Shown here: one piece after another, positions 12,440 to 22,859 of the stretch
Numbering within the stretch: the first letter of the stretch is position 1
Layout of the letters: every line of letters starts with the position of its first letter
Assembly (NCBI GenBank): GCA_036898135.1
Contig: CM072513.1
Location: 19,156,286 to 19,220,285, forward strand
Direction of reading: 5' to 3'
DNA length: 64,000 nt
Source: Oncomelania hupensis
Lineage: Eukaryota > Mollusca > Gastropoda > Littorinimorpha > Pomatiopsidae
Notes under the pieces: generated by a model
The model's input: the letters and a program-made list of their open reading frames with translations, nothing else
Database searches by the model: none
What the model was told of the DNA's origin: nothing
Made by a program: the position numbers and the translations under genes

Positions 12440-13054
12440 CAAAGATGTGTGAGCAATGAATGTGTAACAGCCGTTGGACCGGAATAGCGGAAACTGCGGA
12501 GGCCCAGAAGTAGAATGATGGGAAAGAGCGTGACAGCACATTGCGTCATCAGTGGACGAGGAGAGCCGCCACGTGATCCAATCAATCTACAACTGCCGTG
12601 GATGTGCAGCTGCATTATTCATGCCGGTTCCATATCGCCTCTCTTCTTTAGGGCCGACATGCACGTGTCCACTTTTCGGGAGAGGAGCCGAGATCATCAG
12701 CCTCTTCAAGGAAACAGGGTGGGTAGTGGAAGAGGGGTGGGATTGTCGACTCTAATGACGTCCCATGGGGAAAAAAGAGTCACGCGTTACGTCACAGCGC
12801 CAACGTCGGTGTCATACAGCGAGGCTGACCCGAGAAGAGGCTTCCCCCCCCCCCCACACCTTCCCCCCTTTCTCAAGTGTGCGCGTGTTAGGCAGGGCTG
12901 GATCACGTGACGTGGCTGCTCTCCTCGTCGACTGATGACGCAATGCGCTGTAACGCTCTTCCCAATCATTCTACTTCTTGGTTTCCGCAGTTTCCGCTAT
13001 TCCGGTCCCACGGCTGTCACAGAGTATCACACATTCATTGCTCACACATCTTTG
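12440..13054. mobile_element. 615-bp non-autonomous DNA transposon with long TIRs and TA flanks
   Basis: Positions 12440-12580 are repeated inverted at 12899-13054. Shared blocks include CAAAGATGTGTGAGCAATGA, GACCGGAATAGCGGAAACTG, AGAAGTAGAATGAT, CATTGCGTCATCAGT and GACGAGGAGAGC. A TA dinucleotide abuts both ends (12438-12439 and 13055-13056), which would be the TSD of Tc1/mariner-type integration. The interior is about 320 bp, has no recognisable transposase and contains a C12 run near 12846. The long TIRs make it a MITE of uncertain superfamily. The right arm carries a short extra block (ATACTCTGTGA) missing from the left arm. Confidence 0.85.
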
Positions 13055-13589
13055 TAGGCGCAAGACTGGGTGGCTGGCGGCCATGAGGTACCCCAGCTAC
13101 AGTTTCCTATACTAATTCAATTTTTAGGCGGCAAAGGAACGGAACCCTGCAATCTACAACCGCTGATGCTTGAGAGAAGGTGTGACATCGTCAAGGTTCC
13201 TAGTATCTTATTGGGTTGAGAGCGACTGGGAGCATTCTGATTGGTCGACGCAATACAAAATTCGACGCATGCGCACAGTGCTATCGTAGTCTTAGGGTTA
13301 GAGTTAGAGTTAGGGTTACGACGCCTAAGAACATCGTGAAAACGCCGGCCCGACTTGACCTGGCGCATGCGCAAAGGCTCTAGGCTAAAGTAAGAAACCC
13401 GGAACTTTGACGATGCTTCAAAGGGTAAGGTGTCTAGTTTCAGCTACGCTGTCCTGTTGGCCGCTGTACACGCATGAACACGCCACAGTAGTACAGAGTC
13501 AAGTGGAACGATATGCCTATTGTTTACATCAACGGCCAAACGACAGAGGACAGGAAGGTAATCACAGAAATAAGACGCAGGAAAGTGGA
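13055..13589. other. spacer with a short telomere-like tract
   Basis: TTAGGGTTAGAGTTAGAG and TTAGGGTTACG variants of the TTAGGG unit lie at about 13293-13320. Only four or five units are present, so this is probably chance or an ancient interstitial relic. No gene recognised. Confidence 0.45.
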
Positions 13590-13730
13590 TGAGGAAGGAG
13601 CAGAAGAAGACTCGGGAGTGCGACGAACATGCAGGAGGAAGAAGAAGAAGAAGATGGATCGGGAGTGTGACGAACATGCAGGAGGAGGAAGAAAAAGAAG
13701 AAGAGGATGAGAATGGAGGAGAGAGAGGAG
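13590..13730. repeat. GAA/GAG-rich tract with a duplicated 50-60-bp unit
   Basis: The unit CGGGAGTG(C/T)GACGAACATG plus CAGGAGGA(A)GAAG is present twice (13611-13640 and 13659-13690). The purine tract extends to about 13730. Open frames in several phases reflect the purine bias. Confidence 0.8.
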
Positions 13731-14308
13731 GTGGGGTGGGGTGGGGGGGTGAGGTGTATGTGCACTTATATAGCGGTAGCAGTCACTTAATTCTAGCATG
13801 CTCAGTGCGGATTTTCCTTGTGGGCGGCTCTATGGGAGTACCATATCGCTGCTGCGCATGCCTACAAGGCGTGTGTGCGCACGCGTGTGCGCGTGCGTGC
13901 GTGCGTTTGCGTGGGTGTGAGCGCAAGCGCGTCCGCGAAAAAAACCACCCATGTAAATTATATACATGAATCATGGTACCAAGTTGTTTTTTTGTTTTGT
14001 TTTTTTTTTCCCTCTCAGGCTGAACGCTTGTCCTTAATTTCACCCCTCGCCCGAAAGTTCAAACTCGAGAGTGCAGATGGTATGCACGCTTTGGCCGTAC
14101 TGATGAACCCAATCAATGTGCATCCGCACCGCATACTGTCCAGACAAGTCCGCATCACACAACAGAACCAACTAACCGCAGACTGGGTAGACCTGCGACA
14201 CTCAGCCTGATGAATAAATTCGAACTTTGGTCAATTTTATTTACCATGCACCCAGTCTTCAACTTGTGTACGGCTGTTTTCTTTTAACACCGGTCTTCTG
14301 TATTACCT
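13731..14308. other. unassigned DNA with an alternating purine-pyrimidine G/C tract
   Basis: GTGTGTGCGCACGCGTGTGC and further GCGTGC alternation at about 13868-13910 could adopt Z-DNA. Otherwise no gene, RNA or transposon end was seen. Confidence 0.45.
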
Positions 14309-14354
14309 TGTGTGTGTGTGTGTGTGTGTGGGTGTGGGTGTGTGCGTGTGTGTG
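14309..14354. repeat. (GT)n microsatellite
   Basis: TGTG tract with three GG and one C interruptions. Confidence 0.9.
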
Positions 14355-14549
14355 TTGACATATCTTAGTGAGTGAACACACCCTTGCATGCGTGCACACT
14401 TCCATTTTCAGCTGTTCACCTCTGCGTGAACTGTCGAAGTACATACATAATTATGCAGCTTTAGATCATCTAAGCTACCGTACCACTAGATCCCTGAATG
14501 GTGGGTGGCATGACTCCACTCCATTTCCTCTTTTTTACAAGCACACACA

Positions 14550-14599
14550 CTCACCCTCACTCACTCTCTCTCTCTTTCTCTTAAACACATCCACAAACT

Positions 14600-14645
<46 letters not shown>

Positions 14646-14662
14646 TTCTCTCTCTCTCTTAA
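14550..14662. repeat. interrupted (CT)n microsatellite with T11
   Basis: CT dinucleotides are broken by TTAAACACATCC and by a T11 run at about 14637-14647, followed by a second CT block. Confidence 0.93.
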
Positions 14663-15240
14663 ACGAAGCGCGCCAGCTTTGTGGCGTAATCGGTCAAGTT
14701 CAAACGAAGGTGCGCCCGTTAAAAATAGAACCTTAAACGCTGTGACGGGCGCTGCTTGGTCGATAAGGATTGCACAAGCAGTATAATGTAAACAAGGCTT
14801 GACTACAGAGGCAGCAGCAGACACAGCAAATTTCCGTTAGGTACTACACGATTGCGGACAGTATTCACAACTTTTCGGCACCTCTCATAAAAACTCGTGG
14901 GTATCGCCATTATAAATTAAAACGAGGTTAGAATGAAACCAAGTTCCGGTCTGACTTGTTTTGCTTTTATCAAAGCTTGATGCGTGACTTTTAAATACGG
15001 CAAATTGCCGAAAACGACGATTGTTAGAGCCAGAAAACGAGTGGGATAAGTATAAAAACGGTGGAGGAAGTACATGCTCAGTGAAAGGATGCAAAAAACA
15101 ATCGTAGAGGCCTGTATTTGTGGCGACTTCGGAGGTGCGTCGATCATCGACAGAAAGTAAAACAGGACCTGAAGACTCTTGTAGTTTTCCATAGCTTCGC
15201 CGTCGCAACCTTCACAAAACACGAAGTAGTTGACTATGTT
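14663..15240. other. unassigned non-coding DNA
   Basis: Two overlapping minus-strand frames of about 100 codons (14885-15208 and 14917-15222) compete for the same bases and show no family motifs, so neither is called. No element ends found. Confidence 0.4.
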
Positions 15241-15461
15241 AGGGGAGCGTTGTGGCCAAGTGGGCTAAGGCGGGACTAACTTGACTTGTCCACAAGCCAG
15301 AAACCAATGGCACCTGACAGGTGTGGGTTCAAGCCAGCATCTGGGCGTTATGTTTTTCCGAATATTTTTGAAAAATTCACAAATAATGTTAGGTAGGTAG
15401 GGTTTAGGCGCGCCACTGGCGATAGAAAGGAATAATAAACTGCAGCAAAAAAAAAAAAAAA
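15241..15461 (+). mobile_element. tRNA-derived SINE with poly-A tail
   Basis: A Pol III A box TGGCCAAGTGG (about 15251) and B box GGTTCAAGCC (about 15328) lie about 77 bp apart, the spacing of a long-variable-arm (Leu/Ser-type) tRNA. The body ends in an A16 run at 15446-15461. No pairing of acceptor arms is maintained, so it is a SINE head and not a functional tRNA gene. I could not define a target-site duplication. Confidence 0.65.
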
Positions 15462-15824
15462 ATATATATATATATGTGAGGGTACGATACTGGTGGCCAG
15501 TGACACATGTTATTATTCTTGAATATTTGGAAATAACTCACTAAAACACGCGGAGAAAGAAACCGGAAGTATGTTTCATTAAGGGGATTCCCGTTGGTGC
15601 ATAGGATAGCAGAAAAGTGTGAATACCGATAACAGCAGTTTTAATTACGATAGCATAGATAAGGCTGTGCTCAGTTATTCCATAGCTAATAAGTTATTGG
15701 AAGTCTTACGGCAGACCCCATCTTGAGTATAGTCATCAATAGTTGCTAGGGGATTTATGCATGAAACCGACCTATTTTAGTTCGGAACTTTAGTCATAGA
15801 TCGGAACTCTGTCATAATTCGATA
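15462..15824. other. spacer with a decayed duplicate of the Harbinger-like terminus
   Basis: GGGGATTTATGCATGAAA occurs at about 15749 and again at 15827, the second being the left end of the element that follows. The intervening 77 bp contain TTCGGAACT-type motifs also present in the terminal arm, so the end appears to have been locally duplicated. Confidence 0.5.
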
Positions 15825-15928
15825 CTGGGGATTTATGCATGAAAAAAGACTAAACGCTTAGTTCGGTACTTCAACCTAGTTTGGTTCCATTGGCCTTAGT
15901 CTGGCATGCTGGAAAATGGACTACGAAA

Positions 15929-17680
15929 CGTAGGACAGAGATGACAAGGGTGTTACTGATGGACAACTTAGCAACATCCGCAGAAGAGAAACATCATCGT
16001 GGTCGTAGAAACCTGGAATGTCAGGACTCGAAACTGCGGGGGAAAAATTAGAAGAACTGGCCCACTATCGATGGAACATTTTAAGTATCGGCGAACTGCG
16101 CTGGAAAGGCCTAGGTGAAGCAATGACAGACAAAGTCCACAAGCTTTAGTTCAGCGGGAGAGATGTCAGGCATGAACAGGGCGTTGGATTCTTGGTCCAC
16201 AAAGACATCCTAGCCACTGTCATGGGTTGCCGCCCAGTCTCCAGTACTCTCCGTTTGAAAGCAGACCCCTTTCAACATCACCATCATCCAGGTCTATGAT
16301 CCAACATCAGACTATGACGACAGCGAAGTCGAGGATTTCAATGAACATCTACAGGCTGTCCTTGACCAAGTACCGAGGAAGGACATAGTCATAGTGCAAA
16401 GCGACTGGAATGCCAAGGTTGGCCAAGATGCGTACCACAACTGGGGAGACACATGCGGACCCCGCTGCAACAACGAGACAAATGAGAGGTCTGAGACACT
16501 TAGAGTTTGCCCGATACAACAATCTGATACTGGAAACACGCTGGGTCTAAACAAAAAATCCCGACGATGGATGTGGAACAGTCCCAGCGGGGTGTATCAC
16601 AATTAGATTCACTACATTATGGTCATGGCCGAGCCTGGCATGCAGCTGTGTGGCCATGAGAGTGTACAACATCAGCCCTAACATTGAAGTCATCAAAAGC
16701 CTGTATGACAAGGCTACCAGTGCAGTCCTCCACAATTACAACAGCGCCATCGGGAATTGGTTCAGAACAACAATCAGTGTGCGTCAAGAATGCCTATTCT
16801 ATCAAACACTCTTCAACTTCTTCCTGCATCGCATCATGTCAGATGCCCTTGCAGATCACGAAGGCACAGTCAGCATAGGGTGTAGAGCAATCTCCAACCT
16901 CCGTTTTGCGGATAACATTGATGGACTGGCTGGAGAAGAACAAGAGCTTGAACACCTGGTACAGAGGCTTGAAACCACCTCCAGAGCCTTGGAATGGAAA
17001 TAAGTGCAGAGAAGACCAAAATGGACAAACAAACAACGGACATCGAACTCCAAGGCCAACCCCTCAACACAGTTCATAGCTTCAAATATTTAGGAGCATT
17101 GTATGAGACAGGAAACCTCTCCAGAATTGCACAAACAACTGCACTCTGACAAGGCTGAAGCCCATTTGGAAAGACAGGACCACCAGTCTACACTCTAAGG
17201 GAAGGCTGCTGCACTCCCTTGTCATCTCCATCTTCCTATACGCTTGCGAAACATGGATCCTTACAGAAGACCTACAACGAAAAATACAAAGAAGGAGGTG
17301 CTACAGAAGACTTCTGGGCATTTCCTATACCCAGCACTTCACCAACGACGAAGTCCGACAGACCATCACACAAGCCATTGGACAACACGATGACCTGCTC
17401 ACAGTGGTGAAGAAATGGAAACTCCGATGGTATGGCCACGTCACCGGAGCATCAGGCTTTGCAAAGACCATCCTGTAAGGCACGGTGCAAGGAGGCAGAA
17501 GAAGAGGTAGACAGAAAAAGAGGTGGGAGGACAACATTCGAGAATGGACTGGCTTGACACTGAGCGAAGCCATGAAAGTTGCTGAGGACAGAGAAAGATG
17601 GAGTGCGCTGGTTAAACGATCATCTGTGGTGCCCCAACGACGTTCAAGTTACGGGATAGGATAGGATAGATAGGATAGGC
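15929..17680 (+). mobile_element. LINE copy L2 (degraded endonuclease and reverse transcriptase) inserted in the Harbinger-like left arm
   Basis: CTACGAAA at 15921-15928 and 17681-17688 is an exact 8-bp target duplication and defines the copy. In order it encodes an AP-like endonuclease start (TWNVRT-like, then EELAHYRWNIL and RWKGLGE, about 16010-16120), degraded endonuclease pieces to about 16600, the reverse-transcriptase palm with motif RFADNIDGLAGEEQELEHL (16900-16950; the usual FADD has become FADN), and the C-terminal WYGHVT...IREWTGL block to 17620. It ends in a GATAG-rich tail. Much of the region between the endonuclease and palm is deleted, with many frameshifts and stops, so it is dead. 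Fragments at 4.65, 37.86 and 61.22 kb belong to the same family. Confidence 0.88.
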
Positions 17681-17783
17681 CTACGAAAAGTTCCTTCCTA
17701 AAGTACTGACTAAACAGCCCTGCATTTAGTCCTCCTCCGAACAGGACTACAGACCTGCGTTGCGGACTAAAGCCGAACACAAT

Positions 17784-17995
17784 ATGGTTGCTCTGCGTCG
17801 AAATCGCGTTTTTCGCGACAGAACAGCATTCACTGGGATTTTTTTAAGATGAGCCAAGTTATGAGAAGGCAGTATTATCTGCCATGACGCATCATTTTTG
17901 AAACGGCAGAGATTGACGATATTTACGTCGCCTCTCCACCACGAAAGCCTCGGCTGCATTTGTTACGCAGTGTGACCCCGTCCTGAACTGAAAAA
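17784..17995 (+). pseudogene. HARBI1-like transposase N-terminal fossil
   Basis: From the ATG at 17784 the frame reads MVALRRNRVFRDRT, a sequence style typical of the N-terminus of HARBI1-family (PIF/Harbinger) transposases. Reading then shifts frame at a T7 run (about 17840). The second frame gives MRRQYYLP, IIFE and DDIYVASP, resembling the helix preceding the catalytic domain in that family. Two stops and at least one frameshift are present, and the DDE catalytic domain is missing. Confidence is moderate because the match relies on about 60 residues. Confidence 0.55.
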
Positions 17996-18504
17996 GAATG
18001 GAAGGGTCAAAGTATGTTACGTCAACCCGCGTTGACAGGAAGGCGTAATAGCCTCTCTTTGAAGATTTTTGAGGGTAATTCCATATTATTAAAAATTAGT
18101 TTAAAACTGGTAAGTCTCGACCTATTCCAACGTAGTGCATACCGGACAATGAAAATAAATAGTACCAAACTATAGATTTCCGAAATCTGATAGTTTCGAA
18201 CTAACATAGGCTGGTTTTATGCAGAGGCTGTTTAACGTTTAGTCAGTACCCTAGAACGGAACTTTTGGTAGGTCAGTTTCCTGCATACCAGACTACGGCC
18301 AATAGACCTGAACTATGACTACGGAACTTAGCGTTTAGTTTTTTTCGAGTCAAATCAACCAATCTGTAGTATCCCCAATGGAAAATTCATACAGCAAATG
18401 GAGTCTCCGCGAATACGAAAGGAAGAACACACACAAACAAAACTGTTAAAACAAATAGAATAATAATGTACTACAATTATTATCACACACAATCTCTTCC
18501 AGTT

Positions 18505-18578
18505 CTCTTTTTTTCCGGTCCTGATTTGGCTCGGAAGAGTCCGCTGGACCTAAAGCAATAATCATGTAATGTAACGTA
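18505..18578 (+). mobile_element. family C retroposon 3' end, copy C1
   Basis: GGTCCTGATTTGGCTCGGAA through GTCCGCTGGACCTAAAGCAA followed by ATCATGTAATGTAACG is nearly identical to the 3' ends of copies at 32.3 and 50.6 kb. Only about 75 bp survive, consistent with extreme 5' truncation. The tail is the TAATG subtype. Confidence 0.8.
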
Positions 18579-19453
18579 GTTCTCTTTTACTACTAACACA
18601 CATACATCCACATAAAAGATTGACAGTTCATTTCATTTGGCTGACAGAACCATTCACATCATGCACAGACAATTAAGTTAACTTACCATTCATTATACTA
18701 GTTTAAGGGTATGAATATAATATGTAATTGTATGAAATTACTCAGAGGAGAAGCTACGTAAGGAAGGACGGTTTATGTTTGTATATAGAGGTAAGTCATA
18801 AAATATAAGTCTAATTCTTATCACATAATGCACATGATAAAATTCTACCGCTACGAACAACCACGTCACAGGCCAGCTGTTTTCATCATGGAAAGCAGTT
18901 ATCATAGACAAGGGAAGCATTTGTAGTCCTAACACAATTAGGACACTGTAATAATAATGACAGTAATATCAATAATAATAACGTCGTAGATATAGACTGA
19001 TTACTGTATTGTACAACACACACACATTTACACACCCAATACACACAGCATGGTCAGCTGGGCTGTATAAAATGAAATGCGCAGCTGAACAGTTGAATAC
19101 ACAACCACCAAGACAGTACTAGGAAGAAATATTGGCATAGTTTTCATTCAGCAATGAGATGGCGGTAGGAAAGAAAGTGTTTTTGTACCTCTGTGTTCTG
19201 TGTTCAAACACACACGCACCCTTACACACACACCCACCCCAAAACAGTATTGCATTTTAAAAAAAAAAAAAAACGACACTGAATCCCAATACAAAGTGTT
19301 GGACAACAATATTGGACGCAATTACCAACACAACCAAAGAAAATGCAAAATAATAAAACAACTCGGACATATTGATAGTTATATTATTCCTCTTGAGTCA
19401 CTCTCTCTCTGTCTCTCTCTCTCTCCCCTCCTTACGTATAAGATTTTTTTTTC
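18579..19453. other. AT-rich spacer, nothing recognised
   Basis: Contains short CA and A runs (19019-19045, 19208-19275) and a CT run near 19400-19425. No gene, RNA or transposon boundary was seen. Confidence 0.45.
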
Positions 19454-19630
19454 TCTTTTCACGCCTCTTCCCTCCCTTTGATCGCCTTTTACCCGACCGC
19501 AACGCGTTAGTAGTGATGAATAATACAAACACCAACCTTCCTGAGAAAGAGCACGAATGGAATTTGTATACGTGTGTTTAAGTGTGTGGCGATCGTCAAT
19601 GTGCATCAATATGCAATACTAATGTTCCTA
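19454..19630 (+). repeat. interspersed repeat F, copy 1
   Basis: CTCTTTTCACGCC, GTAGTGATGAATAATACAAA, CACCAACCTTCC and AAGTGTGTGGCGATC all recur in the same order at 35610-36016. There the sequence is interrupted at the CACGCC motif by a SINE. This copy is therefore the paralogous empty site. Type of element unknown. Confidence 0.8.
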
Positions 19631-20094
19631 TAATAGGAAACAACTTTACTAAGGTCGACACAAAACAAGTGAATTCAACTGCCTTAGCTCGTCAAGTCGT
19701 TTGTAGCAGAAACTTTTGCGTGTAATCATACAAGGTTGACCTCTAAACTCATGACGTCACATTCTCGCTTGTGATTGGTCCTCGTAAGCCCGGCTAACGT
19801 ATTTTTGCAGTAGAAATATATATGTGAAATTTTACGTTAACCAGTACGCAAAGGAATACATAAGGAATTTATAAGCGAAACACAGTTTGACCGGGCCTTA
19901 AAAGCAAAAGCAATATATATCACACATAGTCCCCTATATGTATTCGTGTCTGGGGACTTTAATCTTAAAATAATATTGGATGCAGTCAAATTAATTTAAA
20001 AAAAAAATACAAAACTATTTTTATTTCAGTTTCCTAATAGCGATTTCCCTGCCTTTACACCACGTGTATGCGTTGTATACTGTTGTCCTTGATG
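19631..20094. other. unassigned spacer
   Basis: No coding or RNA feature recognised. CCACGTG at about 20060 is a lone E-box-like motif without context. Confidence 0.4.
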
Positions 20095-20195
20095 TGTGTC
20101 TGTAATATATTTGTTGCACGTGAGCGTGTATGTTGGTATAGGTCGCCACGCTTTGAGTTCGAAATCATTCGAAGTAAAGCGCGTATTAGCATCCG

Positions 20196-20267
<72 letters not shown>
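20095..20267 (+). mobile_element. SINE family A 3' part with (ATT)23 tail, copy A1
   Basis: GCGTGTATGTTGGTATAGGTCG, abbreviated here as GCGTGTATGTTGG and GGTCGCCACGCTTTGAG, then AAGCGCGTATTAGCATCC precede a pure ATT tract (20198-20266). The same order occurs inverted at 33.46-33.85 and 58.11-58.51 kb (full copies with tRNA-like heads) and directly at 62.5 and 63.7 kb. This copy lacks the head. Confidence 0.8.
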
Positions 20268-20269
<2 letters not shown>

Positions 20270-20278
20270 CTATCAAAC

Positions 20279-20360
20279 GGGGGGGGGGGGGGGGGGAAGA
20301 ACACTTGCTTACTATCTATAGGGGGGGGGGGGGGGAAGAACACTTGCTTACTACCTATGA
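20279..20360. repeat. duplicated G18/G15 tract unit
   Basis: G18 + AAGAACACTTGCTTACTATC + TATA is followed by G15 + AAGAACACTTGCTTACTACC + TATGA. This is a tandem duplication of about 40 bp anchored on long G homopolymers, which are strong G-quadruplex candidates. It immediately follows the tail of SINE A1. Confidence 0.92.
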
Positions 20361-20625
20361 GAAACCCAACCCATCTAGCTATATAAGCTTAGTTACCGGC
20401 TTACCTATGTACCTATGAGACAGTCGCCTGTGATAGTCTCTCGCCTGTAGACGTTCCACCGCGTAGCTACAGCGGATTTGCTACACAGGCACCCATCTTT
20501 TTGTAACGGCCCTGCGATAAGGGCACACAGTCGGTGGAAGATGCAGTAAAGACAGAGTGAAGAGAGAAGAAACGAAGAAGAGGACTGGAGGGTGGAAGAG
20601 GGCAGGGAGAGAGAAAAAGGGGAGA

Positions 20626-20628
<3 letters not shown>

Positions 20629-20706
<78 letters not shown>
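20629..20706. repeat. (GA)n microsatellite
   Basis: Pure AG tract of about 76 bp within a wider purine-rich region from 20540. Confidence 0.97.
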
Positions 20707-20708
<2 letters not shown>

Positions 20709-21312
20709 TAAGATTAAAACGGGGCTGGCTGTGCAGCGAGTGTGCAAAGCGCTGCAGCATACAGAGCCTCAATGACTGACACGCACCACAACAACTCACT
20801 CACGAGATAAGATAGCTCAGTGAGACTGAGACACTAGTCGGCGCAGCGCTTTCTCAGTAGGTCAGGCCTACTCAGGGTAAGGCTGCACAACAAACCTGCA
20901 CCACAAATTGACTGGCTGTGCACTCTCGGCCAATCAGATAACTCGGGACAGTCCGGGCTTTGCGCGATAAGGCCTTGGCGGGACTCGACGCTGCTCATAC
21001 GTTCTGCCTAGTGCATTCACCTCAAGAGGTAAGGGAGCATTGGCCGTTAGTTGGGGCTTACGCACTCTTTTTAAATGGGATAGCAAGCAGTAGCTAAAAG
21101 AATAACACAGAGATAAACAGCAGTGCATAGTTATAAAACCGCCTTTAAAAAAAAATTTTTTTAACCAACAAACTTAACTTACACAGTAGCATTTGGTTTT
21201 TAACCTATCAGCTTTGGCCACCATATTCAGGACTGGTGCACTGAGCACTCCCAACAGGGCCAGTGCCCTTAGTCGCAGCAATTTATTGTTTTCTCGGTCT
21301 GTGGGACACTTA
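20707..21312. other. unassigned spacer
   Basis: Slightly CpG-richer than average around 20830-21010 with no exon or element recognised. Confidence 0.4.
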
Positions 21313-21625
21313 CTCCTCCGGATGAGATTATAAACCAAGGTCTAGTCTGTGCACGCACGCATTCCATCGCATGGACTTTAAAGATCCTGACGCTCATGTC
21401 CGAGACGGGTGGAATGCCGGCTACACAAAAACATCCAGCAGGCACTAGGTCCCTTCTCCCCATCTCCGGTCGCCCAGCATTGTGCTCAGTCTAGCTGGGC
21501 GTCACACTATGCGCCCAAACGCTGCAAGTGGCCGAGGGCGCCTCGAGTTAGATTCTGTATGGGAAAGCGCTTTGAGCGGCTCTTGAGCTGGAAAAGCGCT
21601 ATATAAAAGGGATTAAATAAACTGC
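21313..21625 (+). mobile_element. SINE-like family B, copy B1
   Basis: Starts CTCCGGATGAGATTATAAAC, then AGGTCTAGTCTGTGCACGCA, GATCCTGACGCTCATGTC, GGGCGCCTCGAGTTAGAT and ends GAAAAGCGCTATATAAAAGG. Four more copies in this window (24.06, 32.97, 40.19 and 40.57 kb) keep the same order and the same GCGCTATATAA terminus followed by an AAAT-rich tail. No clear Pol III A/B boxes are visible, so the copies may be bodies lacking heads, or 3' UTRs of a LINE. Confidence 0.8.
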
Positions 21626-22176
21626 GCCAAAGGTTCCCTGCTTTCAGTATTGAACTTCACTCCACGCATTCTCTACACGCACCTTTTGACTGTTTACCTG
21701 ACGTTGTCGGTACCGTTGATGTGGCGTGGAATAAAGGTGGACTTCGTTGATGTGGAGTGGAACACTCAAAGGTGGACTGCAGGATTACACATTGTCTCTA
21801 TTGTTCTACTCTAGTCCTCCTTAAAGAGGCCCACTGTGACCACGCCTCCATGATAGATCCTTTTAACATTCACAGTGAGTGTTGCGCCACTGAAAAAGAC
21901 TAAGCTCGCAACAACAAATTTCCAAAGTTCAGTTATTTCGTATTTAAATGAATACATTCCAGTTGTTGTGCTCATCAAGGTTTCCAGTTTTAGGTTGATA
22001 AAATGAACCCTACCCTGCCCCACCAACGACACACTTCTCAAGCTTCGTGGTTCACTCACAAAAAAGGTCAAAGATCACACGGCTATGGTATTGATGTACC
22101 GTTAGTCAGGGGAATTCACTCCCTGTCAAACCGAAACTGAAAATTCAAACTGCAGAGGTTGGTTTGAGCAACGAAT
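21626..22176. other. unassigned spacer with small duplications
   Basis: GATGTGG(C/A)GTGGAA and AAAGGTGGACT are duplicated near 21718-21778. The minus-strand frame 21811-22071 (86 codons) is uninterrupted but unrecognised, and its bases look like repeat DNA. Confidence 0.4.
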
Positions 22177-22859
22177 GCCCACGTCAGCATTGTGTAATGT
22201 GATCACAATGCCAATTGTAGTAGCCCACGTCAGCATTGTGTAATGTGATCGCAAACCCAATTGTAGTAGCCCACGTTGTGTAATTTGATAACAATGCCAA
22301 TTGTAGTAGCCCACGTCAGCATTGTGTAATGTGATCACAATGCCAATTGTAGTAGCCCACGTCAGCATTGTGTAATGTGATAACAATACCAATTGTAGTA
22401 GCCGACGTCAGCATTGTGTAATGTGATAACAATACCAATTGTAGTAGCCCACGTCAGCATTGTGTAATGTGATCACAATGCCAATTGTAGTAGCCCACGT
22501 CAGCATTGTGTAATGTGATCACATTGCCAATTGTAGTTGCCCACGTCAGCATTGTGTAATGTGATCACATTGCCAATCGTAGTAGCCCACGTCAGCATTG
22601 TGTAATGTGATCACAATGCCCAATTGTAGTAGCCCACGTCAGCATTGTGTAATGTGATCACAATGCCAATTGTAGTAGCCCACGTCAGCATTGTGTAATG
22701 TGATCGCAATGCCAATTGTAGTAGCCCGCGTCAGCATTGTGTAATGTGATCACAATGCCAATTGTAGTAGCCCACGTCAGCATTGTGTAATGTGATCACA
22801 ATGCCAATCGTAGTAGCCCGCGTCAGCATTGTGTAATGTGATCACAATCCCAATTTTAG
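22177..22859. repeat. 46-bp tandem satellite, about 15 units
   Basis: The unit runs GCCCACGTCAGCATTGTGTA then ATGTGATCACAATGCCAATT then GTAGTA. About 15 units fill 683 bp. One unit near 22268 is 6 bp short (CAGCAT deleted) and one near 22620 has an extra C. Each unit holds CATTGTG and CACAATG, a 7-bp inverted repeat around a 9-nt loop, and several substitutions fall in the loop or in single arms. As 46 is not a multiple of three, the 88-codon minus-strand frame across it is incidental. Confidence 0.97.

Larger units (their letters stand above)
15825..18377 (+). mobile_element. Harbinger-like DNA transposon remnant, split by a LINE
   Basis: The left arm (15825-15928, resuming at 17689-17745) and right arm (about 18215-18377, inverted) share GACTAAACGCTTAGTTCGGTA versus its inverted counterpart AACTAAACGCTAAGTTCCGTA as short blocks, then ATTGGCC(T/G)TAGTCTGG and GTACTGACTAAAC. 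The outermost GGGGAT is common to both ends. Between the arms is a transposase N-terminal fossil at 17784-17995. Removing the inserted LINE leaves about 800 bp, so the element was already mostly deleted. Superfamily assignment rests on the transposase fossil. The three-base TWA duplication expected for Harbinger could not be verified. Confidence 0.65.

Noticed and set aside
22177..22859. CRISPR-like array
   Set aside because: Units are direct tandem repeats without unique spacers, in eukaryotic-type DNA.
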